The position numbers and the translations under genes are program-made. This document shows, one piece after another, positions 26,573-38,780 of a stretch of DNA of 64,000 nt; the first letter of the stretch is position 1; each line of letters opens with the position of its first letter. A model generated the notes under the pieces. The model saw only the letters and a list, made by a program, of their open reading frames with translations, made no database searches and was not told the origin of the DNA. The DNA is from Mycobacterium sherrisii (GTDB lineage: Bacteria; Actinomycetota; Actinomycetes; Mycobacteriales; Mycobacteriaceae), in contig NZ_LQPT01000077.1 of NCBI RefSeq assembly GCF_002102355.1, forward strand, positions 1 to 64,000, given 5' to 3'.

Positions 26573-27484
26573 ATGACGGTCGTGCGGGGTGTGCCAGCGG
26601 TTCTCCGGGTGCTCTGCGTGGCGGTGCTGGCGGCCGGGCTGGCCTTGGCGCTACAGCCGGCCGGACTCGTCGGCAAAGCCAGGGCGGCAGGCTACGAAAG
26701 CCTGATGGTGCCATCGGCGGCCATGGGTCGCGATATCCCGGTGGCGTTCTTGGGCGGCGGACCGCACGCGGTGTACCTGCTGGACGCTTTCAACGCGGCG
26801 CCCGATGTCAGCAACTGGGTGACCGCCGGCAACGCGATGAACACGCTGGCCGGTAAGGGCATCTCGGTGGTGGCCCCCGCGGGCGGCGCGTGGAGCATGT
26901 ACACCAACTGGGAGCAGGACGGCAGCAAGCAGTGGGATACCTTCCTGTCCAGCGAGCTACCCGACTGGCTGGCCGCCAACAAGGGCCTGGCCCCCGGTGG
27001 TCACGGCGCAGTCGGCGCCTCGCAGGGCGGGTACGGCGCGCTGGCGCTGGCGGCGTTCCACCCCGACCGCTTCGGTTTCGCCGGCTCGCTGTCCGGGTTC
27101 GTCTACCCCTCGAGCACCAACTACAACGGCGCGATCCTGGCCGGCCTGCAGCAGTTCGGCGGTATCGACGGCAATGGCATGTGGGGAGCACCGCAGCTGG
27201 GCCGCTGGAAATGGCACGACCCCTACGTGCATGCCGCACTGCTGGCGCAGAACAACACCCGGGTGTGGATCTACAGCCCGACAACCCAGGCCGGTGACGA
27301 TGCCGCCATGATCGGGCAGGCGGGGGCCGCGATGGGCAGTTCGCGAGAGTTCTACCAGCAGTACCGCAGCGTCGGCGGCCACAATGGGCACTTCGACTTC
27401 CCGGCCGGCGGCGACAACGGCTGGGGCTCGTGGTCGGGCCAGCTGGGTGCCATGTCCGGCGACATCGTGGGTGCCATCCGCTAA
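26573..27484 (+). CDS. fbpD: Antigen 85-like secreted protein MPT51/FbpD
   Basis: A 303-aa exported alpha/beta-hydrolase relative of antigen 85 (299 aa in M. tuberculosis). Signal peptide 1-39 ends ARA before AGYESLMVPSAAMG. The fold is conserved (WEQDGSKQWDTFLSSELPDW, FHPDRFGFAGSLSGF, GRWKWHDPYVHAALL, YRSVGGHNGHFDFPAGGDNGW). The catalytic His region of FbpA (NGTHDW) is replaced by GGDNGWGSW. The nucleophile-elbow reads GASQGGYG with Ser150, although MPT51 is usually described as lacking the catalytic triad. It is likely non-enzymatic, binding sugars or fibronectin. GGAGGGTGG lies before ATG 26573. Confidence 0.95.
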   Translation: MTVVRGVPAVLRVLCVAVLAAGLALALQPAGLVGKARAAGYESLMVPSAAMGRDIPVAFLGGGPHAVYLLDAFNAAPDVSNWVTAGNAMNTLAGKGISVVAPAGGAWSMYTNWEQDGSKQWDTFLSSELPDWLAANKGLAPGGHGAVGASQGGYGALALAAFHPDRFGFAGSLSGFVYPSSTNYNGAILAGLQQFGGIDGNGMWGAPQLGRWKWHDPYVHAALLAQNNTRVWIYSPTTQAGDDAAMIGQAGAAMGSSREFYQQYRSVGGHNGHFDFPAGGDNGWGSWSGQLGAMSGDIVGAIR

Positions 27485-27615
27485 CCCCGAGACCGGTTTG
27501 CCAGCACGGACGGCGCTCCGCGCCGAGCCGGTACCGTGTATTGGAAGCAGCAGAGGGCCCGCCGGCCGCTTGACCGTATTCGAGCTGCGACCACCGACTC
27601 TGCTAGCAGGAGAAC

Positions 27616-28629
27616 ATGGCCACGAACTCCCGGCGCAATAAGCGCCGCCGCATCCTCGCCTGGGCCGCCGCGCTCAGCATGGCCGGAGTCGTCCTGTTGG
27701 TCATCGTTGCGGTGGTGACCATGCTGCGCAGCTCCGAAACCCCACCGAGCGCGGTCCCGCCGGGCGTGCTGCCGCCGTCGTCCACCAGCACTCACCCGCA
27801 CAAGCCGCGGCCCGCGTCGCAGGATGCGTCGTGCCCGGACGTCGAAATGATGGTCATTCCCGGCACCTGGGAGTCGTCCCCGCAGGACGACCCGCTGAAC
27901 CCGGTGCAGTTCCCGAACGCGTTGCTGCACAAGGTCACCGGGGCGATCGCCCAGCAGTTCCCATCGTCGCGGGTGCTGACCTACACCGTCCCGTATACGG
28001 CGCAATTCCGTAATCCGTTGAGCGGTGACACCCAGATGTCCTACAACGAGAGCCGGGCCGAGGGCACCCGCGCGGCGGTCCAGGCCCTGACCGACATGAC
28101 CAACAAGTGCCCGCTGACCAGCTACGTGTTGATGGGGTTTTCCCAGGGCGCGGTGATCGCCGGCGATATCGCCAGCGACATCGGTAACGGCCGCGGCCCG
28201 GTCGACGACGACCTGGTGCTCGGCGTGACGCTGATCGCCGACGGCAGGCGCCAGCAGGGCGTCGGCAACGACATCGGGCCCAACCCGCCCGGCGAGGGTG
28301 CCGAGGTCACGCTACACGAGGTCCCGGTGCTGTCCGGACTGGGGCTGACCATGACCGGGGCGCGGCCGGGCGGTTTCGGCGACCTGAACAGCAAAACCAA
28401 CGAGATTTGCGCGCCGGGCGATCTGATCTGCGCCGCCCCGAACGAGGCGTTCAGCATCGCGAAGCTGCCGAATACACTCAACACCCTGGCCGGCGGTGCG
28501 GGACAGCCGATCCACGCCATGTACGCCACGACGCAGTTCTGGAATCTGGACGGCGCCGCGGCGACGGATTGGACGCTGAATTGGGCGCGTAACCTCATCG
28601 AAAACGCGCCACACCCCAAGCACGGATGA
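27616..28629 (+). CDS. culp6: Cutinase-like lipase/thioesterase Culp6 (Rv3802c-like)
   Basis: Essential cell-wall esterase with phospholipase/thioesterase activity. 337 aa; one N-terminal membrane anchor at 13-36 ([20 protein letters not shown]), then a Pro/Ser-rich linker, then the cutinase fold. Nucleophile motif [10 protein letters not shown], an Asp in the [20 protein letters not shown] loop, and a His in [13 protein letters not shown] form the expected triad, with Cys pairs (CPDVEMM to NKCPLTS and the [10 protein letters not shown] disulfide). It sits between fbpD and fadD32 in the mycolate block, as in M. tuberculosis. Start ATG 27616 with GGAGAA upstream. Confidence 0.93.
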   Translation: MATNSRRNKRRRILAWAAALSMAGVVLLVIVAVVTMLRSSETPPSAVPPGVLPPSSTSTHPHKPRPASQDASCPDVEMMVIPGTWESSPQDDPLNPVQFPNALLHKVTGAIAQQFPSSRVLTYTVPYTAQFRNPLSGDTQMSYNESRAEGTRAAVQALTDMTNKCPLTSYVLMGFSQGAVIAGDIASDIGNGRGPVDDDLVLGVTLIADGRRQQGVGNDIGPNPPGEGAEVTLHEVPVLSGLGLTMTGARPGGFGDLNSKTNEICAPGDLICAAPNEAFSIAKLPNTLNTLAGGAGQPIHAMYATTQFWNLDGAAATDWTLNWARNLIENAPHPKHG

Positions 28630-28903
28630 CTGGTCGGGGACACAGCGGTCAGGTGGCCGGTACCGGCGGCAATCGGCGGTACCTTGAGATTTGGTCTGCC
28701 GCGCGCCGCCACCTAACATTAAGAGAAAACTAAGAGCTATTAGAGTTTGGTGGATTTCCTACGACGGGTCGTAGCTCGCACGGACCGGCGCACAGTGCGC
28801 CCCGGACGAGGCTGCGGAGCTGGCCCGCGCAGACAGACGGTCGGCGAAGCCGACACCAGAACCGCCGGAGCTGCTGACCGGCGAGCGTGAAGGAGAGAGC
28901 GGC
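28630..28903 (+). promoter_or_regulatory. fadD32 upstream region
   Basis: A 274-bp gap before fadD32. It holds an unusually A/T-rich patch at 28714-28747 (TAACATTAAGAGAAAACTAA, then GAGCTATTAGAG), including an imperfect palindrome CTAAGAGCTATTAG at 28730-28743. This is the likely promoter zone of the fadD32-pks13-accD4 operon. No gene is supported. Confidence 0.5.
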
Positions 28904-30802
<1,899 letters not shown>

Positions 30803-30813
30803 ATCCAGGAATC

Positions 30814-33800
30814 ATGGCTGACACAGAATCTGACCTGCCAGACCCCGCCGATAACACCGCCGACAACACCGCTGAAGACGCCGTCCCCGGCGGCCAGGTG
30901 CCTGCCAAGAAGACGGACATGACCGTCGCCGAGATGCGGGCGTGGCTGCGTAACTGGGTGGGCCGGGCCGTCGGCCAGTCGCCCGACGCGATCGACGAGT
31001 CCGTTCCCATGGTCGAGCTGGGCCTCTCGTCGCGCGACGCCGTGGCCATGGCCGCCGACATCGAAGACCTGACCGGCGTGACGCTATCGGTTGCCGTGGC
31101 GTTCCAGCACCCGACCATCGAGTCGCTGGCAACCCGCATCATCGAGGGCGAACCCGAACGCCCCGACTGGGATTCCGGCGACCTCGACGGCGTCGACTGG
31201 ACCCGCACCGGCCCGGCCGAGCGCGTCGACATCGCGATCGTCGGGCTGTCCACCCGGCTGCCCGGCGACATGAACAGCCCGGACGAAACCTGGCAGGCGC
31301 TGATGGAGGGCCGCGACGCCATCACCGACCTGCCCGAGGGCCGCTGGTCGGAATTCCTCGAGGAGCCGCGCATCGCCCAGCTGGTCGCCAAGGCCCGCAC
31401 CCGCGGCGGCTACCTGAAAGACGTCAAGGGCTTCGACTCGGAGTTCTTCGCGATCGCCAAGACCGAGGCCGACAACATCGACCCGCAGCAGCGGCTGGCG
31501 CTCGAGCTGACCTGGGAGGCCCTCGAGCACGCCCGCATCCCCGCGTCGAGCCTGCGTGGTGAGGCCGTCGGCGTGTACGTCGGATTCTCCAACCACGACT
31601 ATCAGTTCCTGGCGGTGGCCGACCCGACCGTCGCGCACCCCTACGCCATCACCGGCACCGCGAACTCGATCATCGCCAACCGGGTGTCCTACTTCTACGA
31701 CTTCCGTGGCCCCTCGGTGGCGCTGGACACCGCGTGCTCGAGCTCGTTGGTGGCGACGCACCAGGCGGTGCAGGCGCTGCGCAACGGCGAATGCGACGTG
31801 GCCCTGGCCGGCGGCGTCAACGCGCTCCTCACCCCGCTGGCGACGTTGGGCTTCGACGAGATCGGTGCCGTGCTCGCGCCGGACGGCCGGATCAAGTCGT
31901 TCTCCAAGGACGCCGACGGCTATACCCGCTCCGAGGGCGGCGGCATGTTCGTGCTCAAACGGGTCGCCGACGCCCGCCGCGACGGCGACCAGATCCTGGC
32001 CGTCATCGCCGGCAGCGCGGTCAACCACGACGGCCGCTCCAACGGTCTGATCGCCCCCAACCAGGACGCTCAGGCCGAGGTGCTGCGCCGGGCCTATAAG
32101 GACGCCGGGATCGATCCGCGCAACGTCGACTACGTCGAGGCGCACGGCACCGGAACCGTTCTCGGTGACCCGATCGAGGCCGAGGCGCTGGGCCGCGTCG
32201 TGGGCCGCGGCCGGCCCGCCGACCGGCCGGTGCTGCTGGGAGCGGTGAAAACCAATGTGGGCCACCTGGAGTCGGCCGCCGGCGCGGCCAGCCTGGCCAA
32301 GGTGGTGCTGTCCCTGCAGCACGACAAGCTGCCGCCGTCGCTCAACTTCTCCGGGCCCAGCCCCTACATCGATTTTGACGGCATGCACCTGAAAGTCGTT
32401 GACACCGCCACCGATTGGCCTCGTTACGGCGGCTACGCCCTGGCCGGCGTGTCGAGCTTCGGCTTCGGTGGCGCCAACGCGCACCTGGTGGTGCGCGAGG
32501 TGTTGCCCAGCGACGTCGTCGAGCGCGAGCCCAAGCCGGCGCCGGAGGCCCAGCCGTCCGCGCAAGCCGAGCAGACCCAAGCGCCCGCGTCCGAGACCCA
32601 CTCGCTGCGGTTCGACGATTTCGGCAACATCATCACCGACGATTTCGCCGTCGACGATTTCGAACCCGAGCTGCCCGGTCTCACCGAAGAGGCGCTGAGC
32701 CTCAAGGCGGCCGCCTTGGAAGAGCTTGCGGCACAGCAGGAAGCGGAGCCGACCAAGCCACTGATCCCGCTCGCCGTGTCGGCGTTCTTGACCTCGCGCA
32801 AGAAGGCCGCCGCCGCCGAGCTGGCGGATTGGATGGAAACCCCGGAGGGCCAGGCGTCGTCGCTGGAGGCGATCGGGCGGTCGCTGTCGCGGCGCAACCA
32901 CGGCCGGTCCCGCTCGGTGGTGTTGGCCCACGACCACGCGGAGGCCATCAAGGGTCTGCGCGCGGTGGCCGAGGGCAAGCAGCGGCCCGGAGTGTTCAGC
33001 GTCGACGGGCCGGTGGCCAACGGCCCGGTGTGGGTGCTCGCCGGATTCGGTGCGCAGCACCGCAAGATGGGCAAGAACCTGTATCTGCGCAACGAGGTTT
33101 TCGCCAAGTGGATCGAGAAGGTCGACGCCCTGGTCCAGGACGAGCTGGGCTACTCGGTGCTCGAGCTGATCCTCGACGACTCCCAGGACTACGGCATCGA
33201 GACCACGCAGGTCACCATCTTCGCGATCCAGATCGCGCTGGGTGAGCTGCTCAAGCATCACGGCGCCAAACCCGCTGCGGTGGTGGGTCAGTCGCTCGGC
33301 GAGGCCGCGTCGGCCTACTTCGCCGGCGGCCTGTCGCTGCGCGACGCCACCCGGGCGATCTGCTCGCGTTCGCACCTGATGGGTGAGGGCGAGGCGATGC
33401 TGTTCGGCGAATACATCCGGCTGATGGCGTTGGTGGAGTATTCCGCCGACGAGATCAAGACGGTGTTCTCCGACTTCCCCGATCTCGAGGTGTGCGTTTA
33501 CGCGGCGCCCACCCAGACCGTCATCGGCGGCCCGCCCGAGCAGGTGGACGCAATCATCGCCCGCGCCGAGTCGGAGGGCAAATTTGCCCGCAAGTTCCAG
33601 ACCAAGGGCGCCAGCCACACCTCGCAGATGGACCCGCTGCTGGGCGAGCTGAGCGCCGAACTGCAGGGGATCAAACCGATGAGCCCCACCGCCGGCATCT
33701 TCTCGACGGTGCACGAGGGCACCTACATCAAGCCGGGCAGCGAGCCGATCCACAACGTGGAGTACTGGAAGAAGGGCTTGCGCCACAGCGTGTACTTCAC

Positions 33801-36252
33801 CCACGGGATCCGCAACGCCGTGGACAGCGGGCACACCACCTTCGTGGAGCTGGCGCCCAACCCGGTAGCGCTGATGCAGGTGGGGCTGACCACCGCCGCG
33901 GCGGGATTGCATGACGCGCAACTGATCCCGACGCTGGCGCGCAAGCAGGACGAGGTCGAGTCGATGATCTCGGCGATGGCCCAGCTCTATGTCTACGGTC
34001 ACGACCTGGACATCTGGACGTTGTTCAGCCGCGCTTCTGGGCCGGCAGGCCCAGAAGACTTTGCGAACATCCCGCCGACCCGCTTCAAGCGCAAGGAACA
34101 CTGGCTCGACGCCCACTTCACCGGCGACGGTTCGGTTGTCATGCCGGGCGCCCACGTCGCGTTGCCGGACGGCCGGCACGTCTGGGAGTTCGCGCCGCGT
34201 GGTGCCGAGGTCGACCTGGCGGCGCTGGTGCGAGCCGCTGCGGAGCAGGTGATTCCGGACGCCCAGTTGACCGCCGCCGAGCAGCGCGCGGTACCCGGCG
34301 AGGGTGCCCGGTTGGTGACGACGCTGACCCGGCATCCGGGCGGCGCCGCCATTCAGGTGCATGCGCGCATCGACGAGTCGTTCACGTTGGTGTACGACGC
34401 GCTGGTGGCCCGGGCGGGTCAAACCGTCGGCGCACTGCCCACGGCGGTGGGCGCCGGCTCGGCGATCGCGCCAACGCCCGCAACGGGATTGGCAGAAACG
34501 CCAGCCGCCGCGCCGGCCGAGGACCAGGCCGAGGACGCCGAAATCCTGTCGGACAGCCTGACCAACCGGTACATGCCGAGCGGCTTCACCAAATGGTCGC
34601 CGGAGTCCGGGGAGACCATTGCCGAGCGGCTCGGCGCGATCGTGTCGGCCGCCATGGGATACGAGCCCGAGGACCTGCCCTGGGAGGTTCCGCTGATCGA
34701 GCTGGGCCTGGACTCGCTGATGGCGGTGCGGATCAAGAACCGGGTGGAGTACGACTTCGACTTGCCGCCAATCCAATTGGCGGCGGTGCGAGACGCCAAC
34801 CTCTACAACGTCGAGAAGCTGATCGAGTACGCGATCGAGCACCGCGACGAGGTGGAGCAGCTGCACGAGTATCAGAAGACGCAGACGGCCGAGGAGATCG
34901 CCCGCGCGCAGGCCGAAATGCTCAGTGGCGCAACGCCGTCGTCGGTGGTGCCTGCACCGGACCCGCAGGCCGAGCCGCAGACCCAGCCATCGGCCCCGGC
35001 CTCGGATACGCCGATTCCACCGCCGCCGACGGATCCGTCCGGTCCGGCGGGCAGCGGTTCGGTTAACGGTTCAGTCAATGGTGCGCAGTCGAACCTGACC
35101 CCGGATTTGGGCAAGGCGTCCGCGGCACTCAGCCAGGAGACCGTCGCGCAGGCGCTCAACTCCGACGTACCGCCGCGCGACGCCGCCGAACGGGTCACCT
35201 TCGCCACCTGGGCGATCGTGACGGGCAAGTCGCCGGGCGGCATCTTCAACCTGCTGCCCAAGCTGGACGAGGACACCGCCGCCAAGATGGCGCAACGGCT
35301 TTCCGAACGCGCGGAGGGGCCGATCACGGCCGAGGACGTGCTCACCTCGGAGAACATCCAGGCGCTGGCCGAGAAGGTGCGCCAATACCTGGAGGCCGGG
35401 ACGGTCGACGGGTTCGTGCGCACGCTGCGGGCCCGCCCTGAGGACGATCCCACCAAGGTGCCGGTGTTCGTGTTCCATCCGGCCGGCGGCTCGACGGTGG
35501 TGTACGAGCCGCTGCTCAATCGGCTGCCGGCGGACACGCCGATGTACGGCTTTGAACGGGTCGAGGGCACCATCGAAGAGCGTGCGGCGCAATACGTTCC
35601 GAAGCTGATCGAGATGCAGGGCGACGGGCCCTACATCCTGGCCGGCTGGTCGCTGGGCGGGGTGCTGGCCTACGCGTGCGCGATCGGCCTCAAGCGGCTC
35701 GGCAAGGACGTTGCGTGGGTCGGCCTGATCGACGCGGTCCGCGCCGGCGAGGAGGTGCCGCAGACCAAGGAGGAGGTCCGCAAACGCTGGGACCGCTACG
35801 CCCGGTTCGCCGAGAAGACCTTCCAGGTCACCATCCCGGCGATCCCCTACGAGCAACTCGAGGAGCTCGACGACGAGGGCCAGATCCGGTTCGTGCTGGA
35901 GGCCGTCAAACAGAGCGGGGTGCAGATCCCGGCCGGCATCATCGAGCACCAACGCACGTCGTATTTGGACAACCGGGCGATAGACACCGCCGAGATTCAG
36001 CCATACGACGGGCACGTCACGCTCTACATGGCCGATCGCTACCATGACGACGCGATCATGTTCGAGCCGCGCTACGCCGTGCGCAAACCGGACGGCGGTT
36101 GGGGTGAGTACGTGTCCGACCTCGAGGTCGTCCCGATCGGTGGGGAACACATCCAGGCCATCGACGAGCCGATCATCGCCAAGGTCGGCGCGCACATGAC
36201 CCAGGCGTTGAACGAGATCGTGCACCGCCGCACAAGTGAGGTAGGCAAGTAG
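30814..36252 (+). CDS. pks13: Polyketide synthase Pks13, mycolic acid condensase
   Basis: Condenses the meromycoloyl chain with a carboxylated fatty acid to make the mycolate beta-ketoester. 1812 aa, longer than the 1733 of M. tuberculosis. Domain order: N-terminal ACP (about 38-110, phosphopantetheine Ser73 in [10 protein letters not shown]), KS (about 137-565, Cys308 in DTACSSSL, His in EAHGTGT and NVGHLES), AT (about 720-1060, Ser827 in GQSLGEA), C-terminal ACP (Ser1301 in LGLDSLMAV), a Pro/Ala/Gly-rich linker, and a thioesterase (Ser1613 in GWSLGGVL, His in GGEHIQ). Catalytic residue shifts of +18 to +26 over ACP-KS-AT, rising to +80 at TE, put most of the extra length in linkers. It is followed directly by accD4, overlapping 1 bp. 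Confidence 0.97.
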   Translation: MADTESDLPDPADNTADNTAEDAVPGGQVPAKKTDMTVAEMRAWLRNWVGRAVGQSPDAIDESVPMVELGLSSRDAVAMAADIEDLTGVTLSVAVAFQHPTIESLATRIIEGEPERPDWDSGDLDGVDWTRTGPAERVDIAIVGLSTRLPGDMNSPDETWQALMEGRDAITDLPEGRWSEFLEEPRIAQLVAKARTRGGYLKDVKGFDSEFFAIAKTEADNIDPQQRLALELTWEALEHARIPASSLRGEAVGVYVGFSNHDYQFLAVADPTVAHPYAITGTANSIIANRVSYFYDFRGPSVALDTACSSSLVATHQAVQALRNGECDVALAGGVNALLTPLATLGFDEIGAVLAPDGRIKSFSKDADGYTRSEGGGMFVLKRVADARRDGDQILAVIAGSAVNHDGRSNGLIAPNQDAQAEVLRRAYKDAGIDPRNVDYVEAHGTGTVLGDPIEAEALGRVVGRGRPADRPVLLGAVKTNVGHLESAAGAASLAKVVLSLQHDKLPPSLNFSGPSPYIDFDGMHLKVVDTATDWPRYGGYALAGVSSFGFGGANAHLVVREVLPSDVVEREPKPAPEAQPSAQAEQTQAPASETHSLRFDDFGNIITDDFAVDDFEPELPGLTEEALSLKAAALEELAAQQEAEPTKPLIPLAVSAFLTSRKKAAAAELADWMETPEGQASSLEAIGRSLSRRNHGRSRSVVLAHDHAEAIKGLRAVAEGKQRPGVFSVDGPVANGPVWVLAGFGAQHRKMGKNLYLRNEVFAKWIEKVDALVQDELGYSVLELILDDSQDYGIETTQVTIFAIQIALGELLKHHGAKPAAVVGQSLGEAASAYFAGGLSLRDATRAICSRSHLMGEGEAMLFGEYIRLMALVEYSADEIKTVFSDFPDLEVCVYAAPTQTVIGGPPEQVDAIIARAESEGKFARKFQTKGASHTSQMDPLLGELSAELQGIKPMSPTAGIFSTVHEGTYIKPGSEPIHNVEYWKKGLRHSVYFTHGIRNAVDSGHTTFVELAPNPVALMQVGLTTAAAGLHDAQLIPTLARKQDEVESMISAMAQLYVYGHDLDIWTLFSRASGPAGPEDFANIPPTRFKRKEHWLDAHFTGDGSVVMPGAHVALPDGRHVWEFAPRGAEVDLAALVRAAAEQVIPDAQLTAAEQRAVPGEGARLVTTLTRHPGGAAIQVHARIDESFTLVYDALVARAGQTVGALPTAVGAGSAIAPTPATGLAETPAAAPAEDQAEDAEILSDSLTNRYMPSGFTKWSPESGETIAERLGAIVSAAMGYEPEDLPWEVPLIELGLDSLMAVRIKNRVEYDFDLPPIQLAAVRDANLYNVEKLIEYAIEHRDEVEQLHEYQKTQTAEEIARAQAEMLSGATPSSVVPAPDPQAEPQTQPSAPASDTPIPPPPTDPSGPAGSGSVNGSVNGAQSNLTPDLGKASAALSQETVAQALNSDVPPRDAAERVTFATWAIVTGKSPGGIFNLLPKLDEDTAAKMAQRLSERAEGPITAEDVLTSENIQALAEKVRQYLEAGTVDGFVRTLRARPEDDPTKVPVFVFHPAGGSTVVYEPLLNRLPADTPMYGFERVEGTIEERAAQYVPKLIEMQGDGPYILAGWSLGGVLAYACAIGLKRLGKDVAWVGLIDAVRAGEEVPQTKEEVRKRWDRYARFAEKTFQVTIPAIPYEQLEELDDEGQIRFVLEAVKQSGVQIPAGIIEHQRTSYLDNRAIDTAEIQPYDGHVTLYMADRYHDDAIMFEPRYAVRKPDGGWGEYVSDLEVVPIGGEHIQAIDEPIIAKVGAHMTQALNEIVHRRTSEVGK

Positions 36253-37832
36253 TGACGGATGTAGCGCCTGGACCGGCTCCTGTCGTCCACACCACGGCCG
36301 AAAAGCTGGCCGAGCTCAACGCTCGACTCGAGCTGGCCAAGGAGCCCGGCGGCGAGAAAGCCGCCGCCAAGCGCGACGCCAAGGGCATCCCGAGTGCCCG
36401 CGCCCGCATCCACGCGCTGGTCGACCCGGGCACCTTCTTGGAGGTCGGCGCGCTGGCCAAGACGCCGAACGACCCCAACGCGCTCTACGGGGACGGGTGC
36501 GTCACCGGCCACGCCATGATCGACGGCCGGCCGGTCGGGGTGTTCTCCCACGACCAGACCGTGTTCCAGGGCACCGTCGGGGAGATGTTCGGGCGCAAGG
36601 TGGCCCGGCTGATGGAGTGGTGCGCCATGGTCGGCTGCCCGATCATCGGCATCCAGGACTCCGGCGGCGCTCGCATTCAGGACGCGGTCACGTCGTTGGC
36701 CTGGTACGCCGAGCTGGGCCGCCGCCACGAAGCGCTGTCCGGGGTGGTGCCGCAGATTTCCCTGATCTTCGGGAAATGCGCTGGGGGAGCGGTGTATTCG
36801 CCGATCCAGGACGATCTCCTGGTCGCGGTGCGCGACCAGGGCTACTTCTTCGTCACCGGGCCCGACGTGATCAAAGAAGTCACCGGCGAGGAGATCACGC
36901 TCGACGAGCTGGGCGGCGCCGACATCCAGGCCCGGCACGGCAACATCCATCACGTCGTCGACACCGAGGCCGAGGCGTTCCAGTACGTCCGTGACTTTCT
37001 GTCGTTCCTGCCGTCCAACGTGTTCGACCAACCGCCGATCGTCAACCCCGGGCTGGAGCCGGAGGTCACGCCGACCGATCTGGAACTCGACACAATCATC
37101 CCGGACAACGACAACGCCGCCTACGACATGCACGAGATCCTGCTGCGGATCTTCGACGACGGCGACTTCCTCGACGTCGCCGCGCAGCAGGGGCCGGCCA
37201 TCATCACCGGTTTCGCCCGGGTCGACGGTCATCCGGTCGGCGTGATCGCCAACCAGCCCATGCACCTGGCGGGCTCGATCGACAACGAGGCATCCGACAA
37301 GGCCACCCGGTTCATCCGGTTCTGCGACATCTTCGAGCTTCCGCTGATCTTCGTCGTCGACACGCCCGGGTTCCTGCCGGGGGCCGAGCAGGAGCGCAAC
37401 GGCATCATCAAGCGTGGCGGCCGGTTCCTGTCCGCCGTCGTGGAGGCCGACGTGCCGAAGGTGACGATCACCGTCCGCAAGTCCTATGGCGGTGCCTACG
37501 CCGTGATGGGATCGCGCCAGCTGACCGCCGACTTCAACTTCGCCTGGCCCACCGCGCGCATCGCGGTGATCGGCGCCGAGGGGGCGGCCCAGCTGCTGAT
37601 GAAGCGGTTCCCCGATCCGACGACGCCCGAGGCGCAGCAGATCAAGAAGGACTTCATCGAGGGCTACAACCTCAACATGGCGATCCCGTGGACGGCCGCC
37701 GAACGCGGCTTCATCGATGCCGTCATCGATCCGCACCAGACCCGGCTGCTGATACGCAAGTCGCTACATCTGTTGCGCGACAAGCAGATTTGGTTCCGCG
37801 TCGGCCGCAAGCACAGCCTGCTGCCGCTCTAG
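36252..37832 (+). CDS. accD4: Acyl-CoA carboxylase beta subunit AccD4
   Basis: Carboxyltransferase subunit that, with AccA3, AccD5 and AccE5, carboxylates long acyl-CoA for Pks13. 526 aa. The two crotonase-like halves are visible: N-terminal [14 protein letters not shown] and [13 protein letters not shown]-terminal [33 protein letters not shown] and [21 protein letters not shown] 36252 shares its first base with the pks13 stop, so translation is coupled. Ends convergent with the methyltransferase gene, 21 bp apart. Confidence 0.95.
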   Translation: MTDVAPGPAPVVHTTAEKLAELNARLELAKEPGGEKAAAKRDAKGIPSARARIHALVDPGTFLEVGALAKTPNDPNALYGDGCVTGHAMIDGRPVGVFSHDQTVFQGTVGEMFGRKVARLMEWCAMVGCPIIGIQDSGGARIQDAVTSLAWYAELGRRHEALSGVVPQISLIFGKCAGGAVYSPIQDDLLVAVRDQGYFFVTGPDVIKEVTGEEITLDELGGADIQARHGNIHHVVDTEAEAFQYVRDFLSFLPSNVFDQPPIVNPGLEPEVTPTDLELDTIIPDNDNAAYDMHEILLRIFDDGDFLDVAAQQGPAIITGFARVDGHPVGVIANQPMHLAGSIDNEASDKATRFIRFCDIFELPLIFVVDTPGFLPGAEQERNGIIKRGGRFLSAVVEADVPKVTITVRKSYGGAYAVMGSRQLTADFNFAWPTARIAVIGAEGAAQLLMKRFPDPTTPEAQQIKKDFIEGYNLNMAIPWTAAERGFIDAVIDPHQTRLLIRKSLHLLRDKQIWFRVGRKHSLLPL

Positions 37833-37853
37833 CCGAAAACCCAGCCGCGGCCG

Positions 37854-38720
37854 CTACTTGCGCAGGGTGAACTGGTTGAGATCGGTGTAGCCCTTGCGGA
37901 ACAGGTTCGCGCAGCCGGTGAGGTACTTCATGTACATCTCGTAGACCTCTTCGGACTGGATCGCGATGGCCGCGTCCTTTTGTGCTGACAGGTTAGCGGC
38001 CCAGACGTCCAGCGTCTTGGCGTAATGCCGCTGCAGCGATTGGCGTCGCTTCAGCTTGAAGCCGGCCTTCTGTGAGAACTCCTTGACCATGTCGATGGTC
38101 GGCAGGTACCCGCCGGGGAAGATCTCGGTCTTCATGAAGTCGCTGAACTCGACGATCGCCGGTGTCAGCGGCAAGCCGGACGCGATGATTTCCTTTTCCG
38201 ACAGGACGGTGATGGTGTGCAGTAAGAACGTGCCGCCGGCGGGCAACAGTTCGTACGCCCGCTCGAAGAACGCGGTGTAGCGGTCGTAGCCGACATGCTC
38301 GAGCGGCCCGATTGCCACGATGCGGTCGACCGGCTCGTGAAACCGCTCCCAGCCCTCGAGCAGCACCCGCTTGGAGCGCGGGCTGTCCAGTTCGTCGAGC
38401 ATCTTCTGGGCGTGGGTGGCTTGGTTCTTCGACAGCGTCAAGCCGATGACGTTGACGTCGTAGCGTTCGATGGCCCGCTTCATGGCGGCTCCCCAGCCGC
38501 AGCCCAGGTCCAGCAGTGTCATGCCGGGCCGCAAGTCGAGCTTGCCGAGCGACAGGTCGATCTTGGCGATCTGCGCCTGTTCCAGCGTCATGTCCTCACC
38601 GCCGAGCCAGTACGCGCAGGTGTACATCTGGGTGCGGTCGAGAAACAAGCGGAAGAAGTCGTCCGAGAGGTCGTAGTGCGCCTGCACGTCTTCGAAATGC
38701 GGCGTCAGCTCCTCAGCCAT
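37854..38720 (-). CDS. Mycolic-acid cyclopropane/methyl-transferase-family protein
   Basis: SAM-dependent methyltransferase of the CmaA/MmaA/UmaA family, 288 aa, typical family length. The N-terminus reads HFEDVQAHYDLSDDFFRLFL, with YTCAYW; the SAM loop is LDLGCGWGAAM; LTLSKNQATHAQ follows; the EH pair is IGPLEHVGYDRY. C-terminal HYAKTLDVWA and FRKGYTDLNQFTL are family blocks. These enzymes modify double bonds of meromycolic chains (cyclopropane, methoxy, keto). It lies between accD4 and fadE35, where M. tuberculosis has IS1557 (Rv3798), so it is an extra lipid enzyme in the core locus. Start ATG 38720 has AAGGTG six bases upstream. Confidence 0.9.
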   Translation of the reverse strand: MAEELTPHFEDVQAHYDLSDDFFRLFLDRTQMYTCAYWLGGEDMTLEQAQIAKIDLSLGKLDLRPGMTLLDLGCGWGAAMKRAIERYDVNVIGLTLSKNQATHAQKMLDELDSPRSKRVLLEGWERFHEPVDRIVAIGPLEHVGYDRYTAFFERAYELLPAGGTFLLHTITVLSEKEIIASGLPLTPAIVEFSDFMKTEIFPGGYLPTIDMVKEFSQKAGFKLKRRQSLQRHYAKTLDVWAANLSAQKDAAIAIQSEEVYEMYMKYLTGCANLFRKGYTDLNQFTLRK

Positions 38721-38780
38721 ATGCATCACCTTAAGACGAACACGATTGCGGCGCGCCCCGCAGGGCGCCGGCGTCCGTGA

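Noticed and set aside
31084-34866. Very long antisense frame (1260 codons) over pks13
   Set aside because: It is a G+C-driven shadow of the sense gene with Arg/Gly/His-rich low-complexity translation and no domain; the plus frame has every Pks13 motif.
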